From NCBI GenBank assembly GCA_021018995.1, contig CM037586.1, forward strand, positions 21,194,394 through 21,258,393: 64,000 nt of DNA. Direction: 5' to 3'. Shown here piece by piece: positions 45,677 to 56,745 of this stretch. This stretch comes from Chloranthus sessilifolius (Eukaryota; Streptophyta; Magnoliopsida; Chloranthales; Chloranthaceae). How positions within the stretch are numbered: the stretch's first letter is position 1; every line of letters begins with the position of its first letter. Made by a program: the position numbers and the translations under genes. The notes under the pieces are model-generated. The model was given only the letters and a program-made list of their open reading frames with translations, was not told the origin of the DNA and did not search any database.

Positions 45677-47160
45677 CTCGCGCCGCTGCCCTCACCAGAA
45701 ATCACCTTATTGCCGCTTGTGCGCATCTATCTTGATACAGTGCGAAATAGCTATCTTGCGTGAGATACGACGAACAACAAGAGCGAAAGATCATCACGTC
45801 GCCTTTATAGAAGTCCAAGAAGAACTAGAGCTCGACGCTCCTCAGTCTTCGGACACACCGCAACTTCTGATATTCTGGAACTCACTTTAAGAGGAATGGC
45901 AACTGCCGCCAAGCGATGATGAAGACTACTGGATAGACCTTTCGACACTTGAATTAGCGGAACAGCTGGCCCAAGGCCTTCAAGAGCAGCCAGTTGAAGA
46001 AGTCGACCTCGACTTCAACAACAACAACCTCAAAGACAAAGGCTAGGAATGCCCCTGGGGAGATCCTTGTATCTCTCACCCATATCTGCCACGTTGTCGG
46101 GCATGGTACTCATCATAGCATACTAAAAGGTACAGAGCTGAGAACTCACCGCTCAAGAAGGATGTCGCGAACAACCTCAGTCGCAAGAACATCTTTTGTC
46201 CGATTCTGAAGATGAGAGTTTAAATGACTACTGCTTCTCCACCCTCTTCGAAGATGAAGACGTTTGCATGATAGAAGAAGAAAGCACATCAACCGGATTG
46301 TGGCCATCCTCATTCATTAGGAGGATCACCTCGGACAAGGACTCTAAAAAAATGTCAAATTTTAAATGAATCCACATCATCCGAAGACTCACAGGAATGA
46401 CTCTAGCAACCGTCTAGCTTCCTCCACTAAAAGAAGCAATCCCGCCGGTTCCTCTCCAGGCAATCGACCCTGTACCATATCTCTTATCAAAAATAAAAAA
46501 AATAGAAAATCCTAAAACCTATAAAAATTTAAAAATAGAAAATCTCAAAAAATTAGAAGACCATAGAAAAGGGAGGGAGCCCTTCATCCTAGACCCATTT
46601 GGCAACCGACAAGGAGACCTTACTCCTAAGGCTACGAGTAGCGGTCACACCAACGGAGCCAAGGAAGAAATAATCGACAAGATCACACACGGTCATGGTC
46701 CCACCCTCAACATCGAAGAAGCTTGCCTCGATTTGGTTCGAAGTGACCCTACCGCCTCTTCCTCACGAAGGCACTGAGCATCCCGACGAAGCAATAAACT
46801 CGTAATCATACCTGACGAGTACTCCACGACTTGGAGAGAAGGGTGTCGCAGTCATAAATTATGCTAATGAAGGGTTACCTCCCACAAAACTAACCCCCCA
46901 GTGTAGCTATTTTGCAGTGTACGAGCTCATAGATGATGAAGGAGCACTAGCCGCTGAGGAAACACAGGACTTTCAATGGGTCATCAAACGCTTCGACGAG
47001 CAAACTCAAGTCGTCATGGAACCTACTGAAGAAATCAATTTCGGTACTAAGGAGAAGCCCAAGAAGCTGCTAATCAGCGCAACACTCTACCTCAAGTAAT
47101 GACAATAGATCATCCAAGTCCTCCAAGATCACCTCAGCTCCTTTGCATGGTCCTACGAAG
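45677..47160 (+). pseudogene. Protease-RT linker of element D, second part
   Basis: Open in pieces (45682-45890, 45994-46209, 46917-47099) with acidic, poorly conserved sequence. The last part ends '...EINFGTKEKPKKLLIS', the phrase that precedes RT in Tat elements. Stops and shifts are frequent. No further domain recognised. Confidence 0.55.
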
Positions 47161-48120
47161 ATATGCCTGGCTTGGACCCGAGTATAGTAGAACATCGTTT
47201 AGTCCTAGAGTCCGATGTAAAACCCGTCAAGCAGAAACTTCAAACAATGCACCCGCAAACCGTGCTACAAGTCAAGGAGGAAATCAACAAACTACACAAG
47301 GCAAAATTCATTCAAGTCGTTCTCTACCCCAAATTGGTTGCAAACATAATACCTGTCACCAAGAAAGACGACAGAGTGAGGGTATGTATCGACTTCTGGA
47401 ACCTCAACCAGGCATGTCTGAAGGATGACTTCTCGCTCTCTCACATCGGACACTTTGGTCCACAATACTACAAGACATGAGATGTTATCCTTCAGGGATG
47501 GCTTCTCCGGATACAATTAGATCAAACTAGCAGAATCCGACAAAGAGAAGTATTCCTTCACTATGCCATGGGGAACGTACTGCTATGTCTTCATACCTTT
47601 CGGGATTAAGAATGCAGGAGCTACATATCAACACGCCTTGATGGTCATCTTTCACGACATGATGTACAAGTGCATGAAAGTCTACGTCGACGACATATTG
47701 GTGAAGTTTCAAACACGAGCGGGATAGGCCTAAGAGTTACGACTGGTATTACAGAGATTAGAGAAGTATCAGCTAAAGATGAATTTGAAGAAATGCGTGT
47801 TCGGAGTCACCTCTGAAAAACTACTGGGATTCATAGTAAGTAAGCGAGGAATCGAAGTTGATCCGGCGAAGGTCAGAGCCATTCTCAAGATGCCACCTCC
47901 CTACAACATTAAAGAACTACGAGGTCTGATAGGAAGACTGTAATTCCTCAGGAGATTTATCTCCCAACACTTGAACAGATGTGACCCTTGCTACAAACTA
48001 CTTAAAGGAGGGGTCGGGTACACATGGGATGACTAGTGTCAGCAAGCCTTTGATAATATCAAGAAGTACCTCCTCAACCCGCCAACACTATCACCATAGG
48101 TTCTTGGAAGACCCCTGATC
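47161..48120 (+). pseudogene. Reverse transcriptase of element D
   Basis: Frame 47163-47480: 'MPGLDPSIVEHRL', 'VTKKDDRVRVCIDFWNLNQA'. It shifts near 47480 and continues 'EKYSFTMPWGTYCYVFIPFG', then 'VYVDDILV' at 47680-47700 (catalytic Asp pair intact), 'LGFIVSKRGIEVDPAKV' and 'LRRFISQH'. Several TAG/TGA stops lie where Trp, Gln or Arg are usual. Confidence 0.88.
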
Positions 48121-48969
48121 CTCTACATATCAACAAACGACAAGGATATGTGGGTAATTTTAGGACGATATGAAGACGACGACAAGAGAGAGAAGGCCAT
48201 TTACAATCTTAGCAGAACGATGGTTGAGTACAAACAAAAATACACACCGATGGAGAAGACATGCCTCTCACTAGTGTGGGCCTTGAAAAAATTACGACAC
48301 TACTTCGGAGCACATAAGATACTAGTGCTAATACACATGGATCCTCTGAAGTACATCTTTGAGAAGCCCACTACATTCGAAAATATCACCCGTTGGCATA
48401 TTCTCCTACAAGAGTTTGACATCACTTATGTCACGCAGAAATTAATCAAAGGACAAGCGATTACAGATTACCTCACAAATCTTTCACTCCTAGGCAATGA
48501 ACCTGTACACGAAGACTTCCCTAATGAAGATCTCCTCTCAATCCACAACGAAGAGCTCGACAAGACTTCATGGACCCTCTACTTCGACGGTGCTCTTAAT
48601 CACAAAGGAAAAGGCATTGAGATAGTCCTGCTAAGTTCAGAAGGAGTCATCATATCGAAGGCCTTTCAACTCGACTTCCCAGTTACCAACAATATTGTGG
48701 AATATGAAGCCTTCATTGTTGGACTACGAGCAACATCACAGTTGGGTGTCAAGCAGCTGAAGACAATCGGCGACTCCAAACTTGTGATATCTCAAGTTAT
48801 CAGAGAATGGAAGACCAAAGAAAGACGACATATGGCATACTTAGAAATAGCTCAGTTCCTAATCAAGAAGCTTGAAAGGATCTCTTTCTCCCACATCCCT
48901 AGATTGGAGAATGAGCTCGCGAATTCCCTCACTATACTAGCCTTGGTCATTCAGATACTAGTCGGATAG
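48121..48969 (+). pseudogene. RNase H and second archaeal-type RNase H of element D
   Basis: A 273-codon open frame (48148-48969). The first domain has 'YKQKYTPMEKTCLSLVWAL' and 'LKYIFEKPT'. The second begins 'WTLYFDGALNHKGKG' (Asp), then 'VEYEAFIVGL' (Glu), 'IGDSKLVI' (Asp) and 'LENELANSLT', where the fourth catalytic Asp (usual 'ADxLA') is Asn. Two tandem RNase H domains are the hallmark of the Tat lineage. This is the longest undamaged frame of the element. Confidence 0.87.
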
Positions 48970-49029
48970 AACATGAAATCCTTCTTCATCGAGAGGTTGA
49001 CGGTGCTAGCACACGAAGTCACCTAACAA

Positions 49030-50394
49030 GTGAAATTGGAATTGCCAACTAGACCAAAAGCCATCACGAATGAAGAACAACCTACCTCAAGCAACTCCAT
49101 GAAGAAAGAAGCTGACGTTGTAACCTTCAGATTTAAGAAATCACCAACCAACGACAAACATCCATGGTACTTCGATATATGGAACTTCCTGAAGCGTCGC
49201 CATATCCCTCCTTACGCTACAAAGATTGAATGAAAGACAATCAGGAACCAATGTGTAAGGTTCTACATCCTGGGCAAGACACTATATAAAGAAGCCTTCG
49301 CTAAAAGAGTACTACTACGGTGCGTCACGACAGCTAAAGGCCAATACATCATTCGAGAATCACATGCTAGTGCATGCAGTGCCCACACCGACAGACAGAG
49401 AATCATGGATCTGATTATACAGTAAGGCTACTATTGGCCAACGATGACAAGAGACTGCCACCTCTATGTCTAATGCTGCAAATAATGTCAAGAACATGCC
49501 GCGCTCATCAAAGCTCCATCAGTTGCACTCAATCCTATAACTTCACAGTGGCCATTCTCGATGTGGGCCTTCAATGTCATCGGACCCTTCACAGACATGG
49601 TTGGAAATACTCATAACAATCGAATATTACACCAAATGGGCAGAAGTCGAGTCATATGTCAGAATCATCGCTTCTACGCTCATGAAGTTTATCATTTAGA
49701 ACATCATCACATGCTTTGGAGTACCCTAGATGTTCGTCACCGATAATGGACCACAGTTCATCACAGAGAAGATAAAGAGACTATGCAAAAGATTCAACAT
49801 TGACCTACATCACTCGTCGCCATTCTACCCCCAGGGACATGGACAACCAGAGGCCACGAATAAGACTCTGATCCGAATTTTGAAACGAACAGTAGAGAAG
49901 AGCAATGGGGTTGATTGGCCTGAACGATTACCAGAGGCACTTTGGGCCTATAGAACTTCTATTCACACGACCATTGGCCAAACTCCTTATCTCCTCGCGT
50001 ACGGGATGGAAGCAGTCCTACCCTACAAAATACAAGTACCATCTCAACGTATCTAACTTGATGATGAGCTATATCTAGACGAAAGGAGAATTGCTCTGCT
50101 TGCTAAGCTAGAACAACTCGATGAGACGCGGCTAAGGGCAGTCGATCATGCCCAAGTATACCAAAGGAGAATGGACAGAGCCTATGATAAGAAAGTCCTC
50201 GAGCGAACCTTCGAAATTGGAGAATTAGTCTTGAAGAAAATCATGCCTTCTAAACACGCCCATTCGATGGAAAAATTGAAACTGAACTGGAAGGGCCCAT
50301 ATGTCATAACAGCCACATACCCAGGGAACGCATACAAGCTGGTGAACCAGGACAGGGAAGAACTCCCCAACCCTTGGAATGCCATGTACCTCAG
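49030..50394 (+). pseudogene. Integrase of element D, truncated at the 3' end
   Basis: The front (about 49250-49500) has a zinc-binding region ('HASACSAHTDRQ', 'CCK*CQEHA'). The core has 'MWAFNVIGPF' (Asp usual in WGxD), 'FVTDNGPQF' (Asp) and 'PQGHGQPEATNK' (Glu). The C-terminal part 50171-50394 is open: 'LVLKKIMP', 'KLKLNWKGPYVITA', 'PWNAMYL'. The frame then enters LTR sequence of opposite orientation. Stops, for example at 49231 and 49423, inactivate it. Confidence 0.87.
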
Positions 50395-53300
50395 TGTTGG
50401 TGTGCGCTTTTTTTGGGTTCCTTTTGGTCCCCGAAATCAATGGCCCAATTCGATCCAAGTGAACTCTGGTGAAGGGGATGATAGAGTAATAAATTAGGAA
50501 ATATTAAATATTGAAATTAAAGAAGTGAACTCTAAATAAAGAATACCTGAGAAGATGCGATCGCCAGCTGCAGATATTTATCGATGCTGTAACACGTCAC
50601 TGATCACGCTTTAGGGGGGAGCGGGGGCTTGTAGGTTGAACTACTTTACTGAATTATTCGCCGACGAACGCCAGCGGCTGTGGGTTGCCTTTAGTCTAAC
50701 TAGTTTGATTTTCCTATTTTTGTTGGAATTTTGATTTAACTTGGTCTCCTAATTCTACTGGGAGTCTGATTGATTTCGATATCTTAATTAGAAATCGAAT
50801 TAATTAAAAAAAAGGGTTTTGGGCTCACTATGCTAAGGAGGACTAGCCCCGTTCCAAGGTACTCTTTGTAAGCTCCCTTGGGCAAATCGGGTGGCTAAAA
50901 TTGAGAAAGACTGAATTTGAATTATAAAGTAGTATTTTTTTGTGAAAGATTGATGATTGATATTTAAGGGTTAAAATTTTAGGGCTAAAAAGGAAATTAA
51001 GAACTGAAGCTATAAAACAAATGTTATGATTTAGAATTATGAGAAATTAAGACTAAAGCTAAAATCTAAGGACCAAAATCGGGATCGAAATTAGAAAAAT
51101 TTGGACCGTGAGATTAAGGACCGATTCTAGAAACTAAGAACTAGGGCCTAAAAATTAAAAGACTGGTTCTAGAACCTAAGGACTAGAATAAAAAAATTAG
51201 AAATTTAAATTAAAACCTAAGATCTAGAATTTAAGAACTAGAGGGCTAGAACCAAAATCTAGAACTAGAATATAAAAAAAGGGAATTGGTTCTAGAACCT
51301 AAGAACTAGAATCAGAAAATTAAGGACTAAGAAATTACCTGAAGAATCGTCTAAATCATGTAGAGGAAAATTGTATAGAGGGATATTGTGTAGAGGGAAA
51401 TTGTAGAGGGGAAAATTGTAGAGGGGAGAATTTTATAAAGGGAATTGTGTAGAGCAAAAATGTGTAGAGGACAATTGTATAGAGGGATGGCTAGGGGGGT
51501 AAAGGTCTTATTTATAGGCTTTTACCATAAAACATATTTTCTAAAATAATATAATAAAGATATTAATCCTAATTCAACTAGGAGTTTTGAAAAACGTCAC
51601 TTTTTGCGTAGCGGCAGAAAATTGATCATTACTTCTTCGATACTTGTCAGAATTGTGTATTTTTTGGCTTGTTGGAAAGCTACTTTGATAAGCTTTCCAA
51701 CATGACTAATTTTTCCTCAATATAACTTCGTTTGATACCTCAAAATAAGCCATACATAAAACTGATGGGATTGACAATTGAGAAAAGGTTGGGGAGACCT
51801 AGTTGGCTCTAGACTAAGGATTTGGGCAGGGATTTCCCAAGGGCTGGATTCTAAAACCTAAGAATTAAGAATTAGAATTTAAAGATTAGAACTATAAGAA
51901 ATTTGAAATTAAAACTAAAGGCTAAAAAAATCTAAGGACTGAAATCAAAGTTGAAATAAAAAATTAATTCTATTATCTAATTTTCAGTCTTAAAACTTAG
52001 TTTTTATCTTGATACCTTAATTTTCAGTCCTAATATTAATCTCTAGTTCCAGTTCTCAGTTTTCTGGGACCAGTCCTTAATCCTACGGTCTAAGATTGAT
52101 TCTTGAAACTAAGAACCAGAACCAGGGGTTAAAGCATGGATTAAAAAGGAGGTATTACGGTCTAAGATTGAAAATCAGAACTAATAATTAAAACCTAAGG
52201 TTTAAATCTAAGAAATAAAGACTAGGACTAGAGATTAGAAACTAAAACCTAGGACTAAAAATTAGAGCCTAAGATCTAGAATCAGAAATTAAAGCTAGAA
52301 AGTAAATTATACCTACGGCCTAGGCTGCAGAGAGAAATTTCAGAATCCTAAGCTTGGAGACGAAGAACTCGAAACTCAAATCTCAAAGTTGTAGGGGCCA
52401 GAGTTTGGGTCGTAATGGAAAGGTCTTTTTATTGGTATTTTACTAATTACACCACTTCTGTAAGCGCTAATTTTAATTACACGCCATCAAGCATTTAATC
52501 AATTACACGATTTCATGCTTAATCGCTTTGAGTCGATCACCGACTCAGTGACCGACCGACTGACTGGCTCAGTCGGGTTTCCTAGTTCTAATCACGTTAT
52601 AACTAATTGCACACTTACTTTGGAGTGTGCAATATAATTAAGCACTTCATTTGAAGTGTTTAATCGGGGAATCTTTGGGGTCAAGGACTGTGAGACTAGG
52701 TCGGGCATAGGCCAATTGCGCGTCAGTGGTGGGGCGCTCAATTCGATCGGGCATGTCGTGGTGGGCGTGTGATCGAGTCTCGAGGTGGTCTAGGAAAGGA
52801 AGTCTGGTCTGAGAGGGGACTGATTGCACGTGTGTGGTTTAGCGTGCGATCGAATTACACACGTGATTTTAGGCACATAATTCGGGGCTGTCCTGGTCCG
52901 AGTCGGGTCTGAAATGCCAGACTATTGTTTTAGCCTGCATTTCGACTATATACTATTGTTCCAGTATATAGTCTCCTTACGTCAAAATTTGAGTCACAAA
53001 GCTATTGTTTCAGCCTGCGTTCAGCTTTGTACTATTATTTCAGTGTATGGTTCCCACGTTAGGGTTAGGGGGCTTGAAATGTCAAACTATTGTTTCAGTC
53101 TGCATTTCGACTATATGCTATTGTTTCAATATATTGTCTCCCTGCGTCGGGATCTGAGCCACGGAGCTATTATTTTAGCCAGCGTTAAGTCATGTACTAT
53201 TATTTCTGTGCATGGCTCCCACGTTAGAGTCATAGGGCCTGAGTCATTGAGCTATTATTTTAGCCTGTGTTCAGCCATATACTATTGTTTCAGTATATGG

Positions 53301-53462
53301 TCCCACATTAGGGTCATGGGGCCTGAGCCACAGAGCTATTGTTTCAGCCTGTGCTCAGCCATATACTATTATTTCAGTATATGGTCCCAATTAGGGTTAT
53401 GAGGTCAAAGGTTAATCGAGTAGATTTGTACATTCCAAGAGGGAAAAATGGGGGTGTCTATT
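50395..53462 (-). repeat. D-family LTR in opposite orientation (D')
   Basis: Read on the minus strand it is the counterpart of 37466-39877: it ends ACACCAACA at 50395 and starts near 53462 ('AATAGACACCCCCATTTTTC', compare TGTAGATACCCCAATTTTTC). It is ~650 bp longer because of expanded 'ctaagaactagaacc'-like repeats (50985-52310) and tandem units (52914-53400), but has few of the 36-bp units. No PBS follows its inner end, so it is a 3' or solo LTR, inserted in or joined to D. Confidence 0.8.
52914..53400 (-). repeat. Tandem ~100-bp units with a stem-loop in LTR D'
   Basis: About four to five units, each containing 'gagctattgtttcagcctg' then 'ATATACTattgtttcAGTATAT' and 'ggtcccac...tagggt'. 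ATATACT/AGTATAT can pair. The same motif appears about twice in LTR D (37595-37700) and about twice in the right copy (59770-59890). Confidence 0.75.
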
Positions 53463-55366
53463 GATGCCCCTCTTCGGTGCACTTTTGTGAAGTAAGAACG
53501 TGTCAAAGAAGTAGACACCCCTCATTCGAGGTGTCTTCTTATTTATCTTGGAAAATCATAAATGTGAAATAGGGATGCTGACATGACATGCTTGACTTTC
53601 TTATCTATTAGCGTAAGCTAAAATAGAGCATTCAGGGGCCCAATTATAGTTGTCGAAAGGCGTTTTCCATGCTATGGATGCCCAGGGGCGATTCCATCGC
53701 ATATCGCAACCTGTTGTCATAGACAGTCGATGGAAAAAGTCAGCGTATCTTATTCTGTGAGTGCAAGGGGCATCCTGTCGCATGGCACGACCTGCTGCGA
53801 GTGACAGTCAAACCGACAGGAGAATCATCATCTCCTAATTTGTGGGTGCAAGGGACATCCCACCGTGTGTTGTGACCTGTTGTAATGGGCAGTCAAACAG
53901 AGGGATATGATGAAATCAAGGTATTGGAGGGCATTATACAAATGCCCATAAGGTCCAGGGACCAATAAAAAAATACAATATAATGTCGAAGGCTTTGTAG
54001 GTCATGTCAGACCGGGAGCGTCATTGCTCACACCAATGCGCGTCAGGCATTCCTTTTCTAATAGATTAAATATACTCATTGTTCGGTTTCCCAGGAGAAT
54101 GGCCGGTTTGGGCTGATAATTGAGGTGAAATTTTAGTGAATTTTGGTAAGTAAAGTCTCTTTGTTCATTATTATTTGGTTTCTTTTTCCTTTTTGGTTTT
54201 ATTGTTTTTTTTATTTTTTTTTTAAGGTTTTGGAAGTAAGAGATTTTTTTTTTTGGAGTAAAAGATTTTTGGTTTGAGAAGTAAGAGATTTTTTTTAAAA
54301 GTTTAGGAATTTAACTTAAGATCAATTCGGTGGTAAAACGGTAGAAAACGTGGCTTCCGAGACGTCGCTGAGCAGATCCACCGGTACGGGATTTGTGGAC
54401 CCGACCGTTTGTCTGATTGTCAAGACGACACTTGGCATGCCGGATATTTCGTCTAACCTTTTTGGTGAATATTGATGATTGTCTCTTATGGGAGGACTAC
54501 AGTGATTCGCAAGTTGAGAGAGATGGGTTTTGAAAATATTTTGACTTAATCATAGCTAACTATATTTATAAGCAATATCGAGTAATTGAAAAGTGGGTAG
54601 TACTTACCTAGGGATGATACCTACCTGAATTGCATGTAGCTTGTGTAGTCCGTGATGGGACTGATGGGTTGTCGGGGTGATGCATCGCGAGGGGACATAT
54701 TCATGGATGTGTGGCGGGGTTGTGTCTGGATGTTTCGGGTAGTGATGTTTGCGGTGGGACATGGATGGGATATTTGTGCTATGTTTCTTTCTTTGGAAGA
54801 TCTTGGGCTACATGAGACTGCGTCGTGGCGAGATTCGTCTTTGACTTTGGTCGTGTGTCCAGGTTTTTGGGAGGCTTGCTTTTGGCTTTTCACGACGGGA
54901 TGTGTGATGAGGTTATGCGATGTGACATGGGAGAAGGATCATGATGGGATAAGTAGCGTGCTCTTTACTTTAATTGTGTCGCAATTGGGTATGTTAATTT
55001 GTGTTGTTGATATGTGTGTCCTGTCGTGATGGGACAAGGGGCGCGATCAATGCTTCCTTTGCTATGGGAGATGGGAGAAGGATCCTGACCGAGATGGGGG
55101 CAAAGGGTGTAGAGATGTGTAAGTTTTAAGTTGGGTATTGCACACCTATTTTAAGGCGTTTAATCAAATTACGCGCTTGTTTGGGGGTGCGTGACTGGAG
55201 GTTTGAAGGGGTTAATTATGTGTTTGAATGGTGCATGTAATATCATTACGCGCTCTGACTGGAGCGTTGCACCGTCTGCACGGGCGATGGTTTTATTATG
55301 TGCAGGTGATGGTGCGCTTCATTTAATTTGCGAGCGGTTTCCGTGTTCGTGATTAGACCATGTTCT

Positions 55367-55374
55367 ATAAAAGG
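55367..55374 (+). promoter_or_regulatory. TATA box of cassette F, left
   Basis: TATAAAAG followed by GGGGAG and a CT-rich leader. The counterpart in the right copy is at 62676. AATAAA lies ~490 bp downstream (55855-55860). Confidence 0.6.
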
Positions 55375-55483
55375 GGGAGAAAGTCCTTATTCTCCTCATG
55401 CCTTCAGTTTCATTGACTTTTTCTAGTTTCTGGTATTCAGATACTCGTGTTCGTGTGATATCGTGTGATCTAGTCGTCTGATC

Positions 55484-55615
55484 ATGATGTGGTTTCTCTC
55501 GGTGCTGTTTATTTCACCTGATCTTCGTCCTGAGGCGATGCTGGGTGATGTCGTAACTCTGGGAATGGGCGGTGTTGGGAAAGAGGAGGCGGGTCTTCAC
55601 ATCGATCCCTTTTAG
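55484..55615 (+). pseudogene. Small ORF of cassette F, left, truncated
   Basis: ATG at 55484, 43 codons to TAG at 55613. It shares 'PEAMLGD', 'MGG.G' and 'GLH' with the ORF at 62806-63069. Homology continues past the stop in shifted frames to the 'DWTL'-like end near 55710. Unknown protein; it may be chance coding in an LTR R region. Confidence 0.4.
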
Positions 55616-56469
55616 GAAGCAGTGAAGGCAGCGTTGAGCAGGCGATGGCGGAAGAGTGGAGCGATGTGTTCCCCAACCAATCCTCCCTGAAGCCTCCGAT
55701 TGGACGCTCCGAGCCGGGATTGCTCCTTGCTTTGTCTCCATTGCGGATTTGGTCTTCATTTTGGGTTGTAGGTTAGAGTTTTAGGTTTTCGTTTCGGGTT
55801 GTAAATTCAGGAGGTATGCCTCTGGTGATATTGTGTAAAAATTTTTATTAAATGAATAAAAGGTGTTTTATTTGTTGTGTTTGCTTATCTTCTATTATTC
55901 AATGGGACCTATGCAGACATTCAAAATTTTTATTTTGAATTACTTAATTTGTCAGGATTTCGTTTAGTTAGGTCTTAACTTGGAATGCTAGGATTTATTT
56001 TTCAGAATTGATTTATAGTTCTACTGGGATTTTTCTTGGTATATTGGGTTTTATTTAAGATTCCACTTGGTTTTATTGAGTTTGTTGGGGCATTTATTTT
56101 ATTAGATTTATCTTGAGATGATCTCATGGTCCAGATGAGTTAGGGTTTCATTTTAGGGAGTTTCAAGGGATTTTTATGTTTGTTTTTTTTAAGGTGGTGG
56201 GTGAATCCCATGTTTAAAGTTTAAGGTATTTTGTTTTGGTCTTATGTTTGATTTGAGGTGACACTTGTTAGAAATGTGTGAATTTAGGGTTTAATTTAAA
56301 GTTTCTAGATGGGTGTTAAGTGTTTTAATTCTATTGGTTCATTTATTCTGTGGTGGATTTGTGTTTCTTTGGGGGTAGGTGTTGTGTGATTGTTGGGTTA
56401 CGTTGGAGGGGAAATGGGTAGTATTAAAGTATGGTATTTATTTTTGGAGTGTATCTCTATTGTTCTATT

Positions 56470-56745
56470 TCAGGTGCTTGTTTTGGGGGTCCCATGGTGA
56501 AAAAGTAAGAACTAAACCCCCCCCCCCCCCCAAAAAAAAAAAAAATACCCATGTTTGGGGTGTCCGAGGTGGAAAAGTAAGAATTGAATTAAAAAAAATG
56601 CCCCAGTTTGGGGTATTCAAAGTGGGGAAGCAGGATCTAATTGAATTTTTTTTTTTAAAAATGCCCCAGTTTGGGGTATTCAAAGTGGGGAAGCAGGATC
56701 TAAATTGAAAAAAATTAAAAAAAATGCCCCAATTTGGAGTATCGG
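56470..56745 (+). repeat. ~66-bp minisatellite with CCCCA...TGGGG hairpins
   Basis: Four units of 'atgccccagtttggggtat' plus 'tcaaagtggggaagcaggat', separated by A/T runs. The two middle units are nearly identical; the outer ones are diverged. CCCCA-gtt-TGGGG can pair. A 16-C run (56517-56532) followed by 13 A lies between the first and second units. Confidence 0.85.

Larger units (their letters stand above)
37466..50394 (+). mobile_element. Element D: Tat/Ogre-like Ty3/gypsy element, 3' end lost
   Basis: 5' LTR, PBS, gag, protease, a long acidic linker, RT, RNase H, a second RNase H and integrase follow one another on the + strand. Dual RNase H and lack of a chromodomain mark the Tat lineage. 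Many stops show that it is old. It inserted into element E at 37465/37466 (flank CCTAT). At 50394 the integrase frame runs into an inverted LTR, so its own 3' LTR is not in view at that point. Confidence 0.85.
53463..56745 (+). repeat. Cassette F, left copy (LTR-like or 3' region of D')
   Basis: Matches 59969-63900 in order: 'gatgcccctcttcgg', 'agcattcaggggccca', 'gagacgtcgctgag(c/t)agatccaccg', the ATTGCGC words, TATA box, small ORF, AATAAA. It begins at the outer end of a minus-strand D LTR in both copies. Reading 1: the 3' internal region of a minus-strand Tat element with an antisense unit, as known for some Tat elements. Reading 2: a second + strand LTR set head to head. 53511-53537 can form a small hairpin (AGACACC...GGTGTCT). 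Confidence 0.65.

Noticed and set aside
53463-53480. Firm call of a PPT for the minus-strand LTR D'
   Set aside because: The minus strand reads a purine-rich 'CCGAAGAGGGGCATC' before the LTR start in both copies, which fits a PPT. The alternative head-to-head LTR reading is not excluded, so it is left inside the cassette description.
54652-55029. 125-codon + strand frame
   Set aside because: Low-complexity translation of the GATGGGAC-rich stretch; not open in the right-hand cassette copy.
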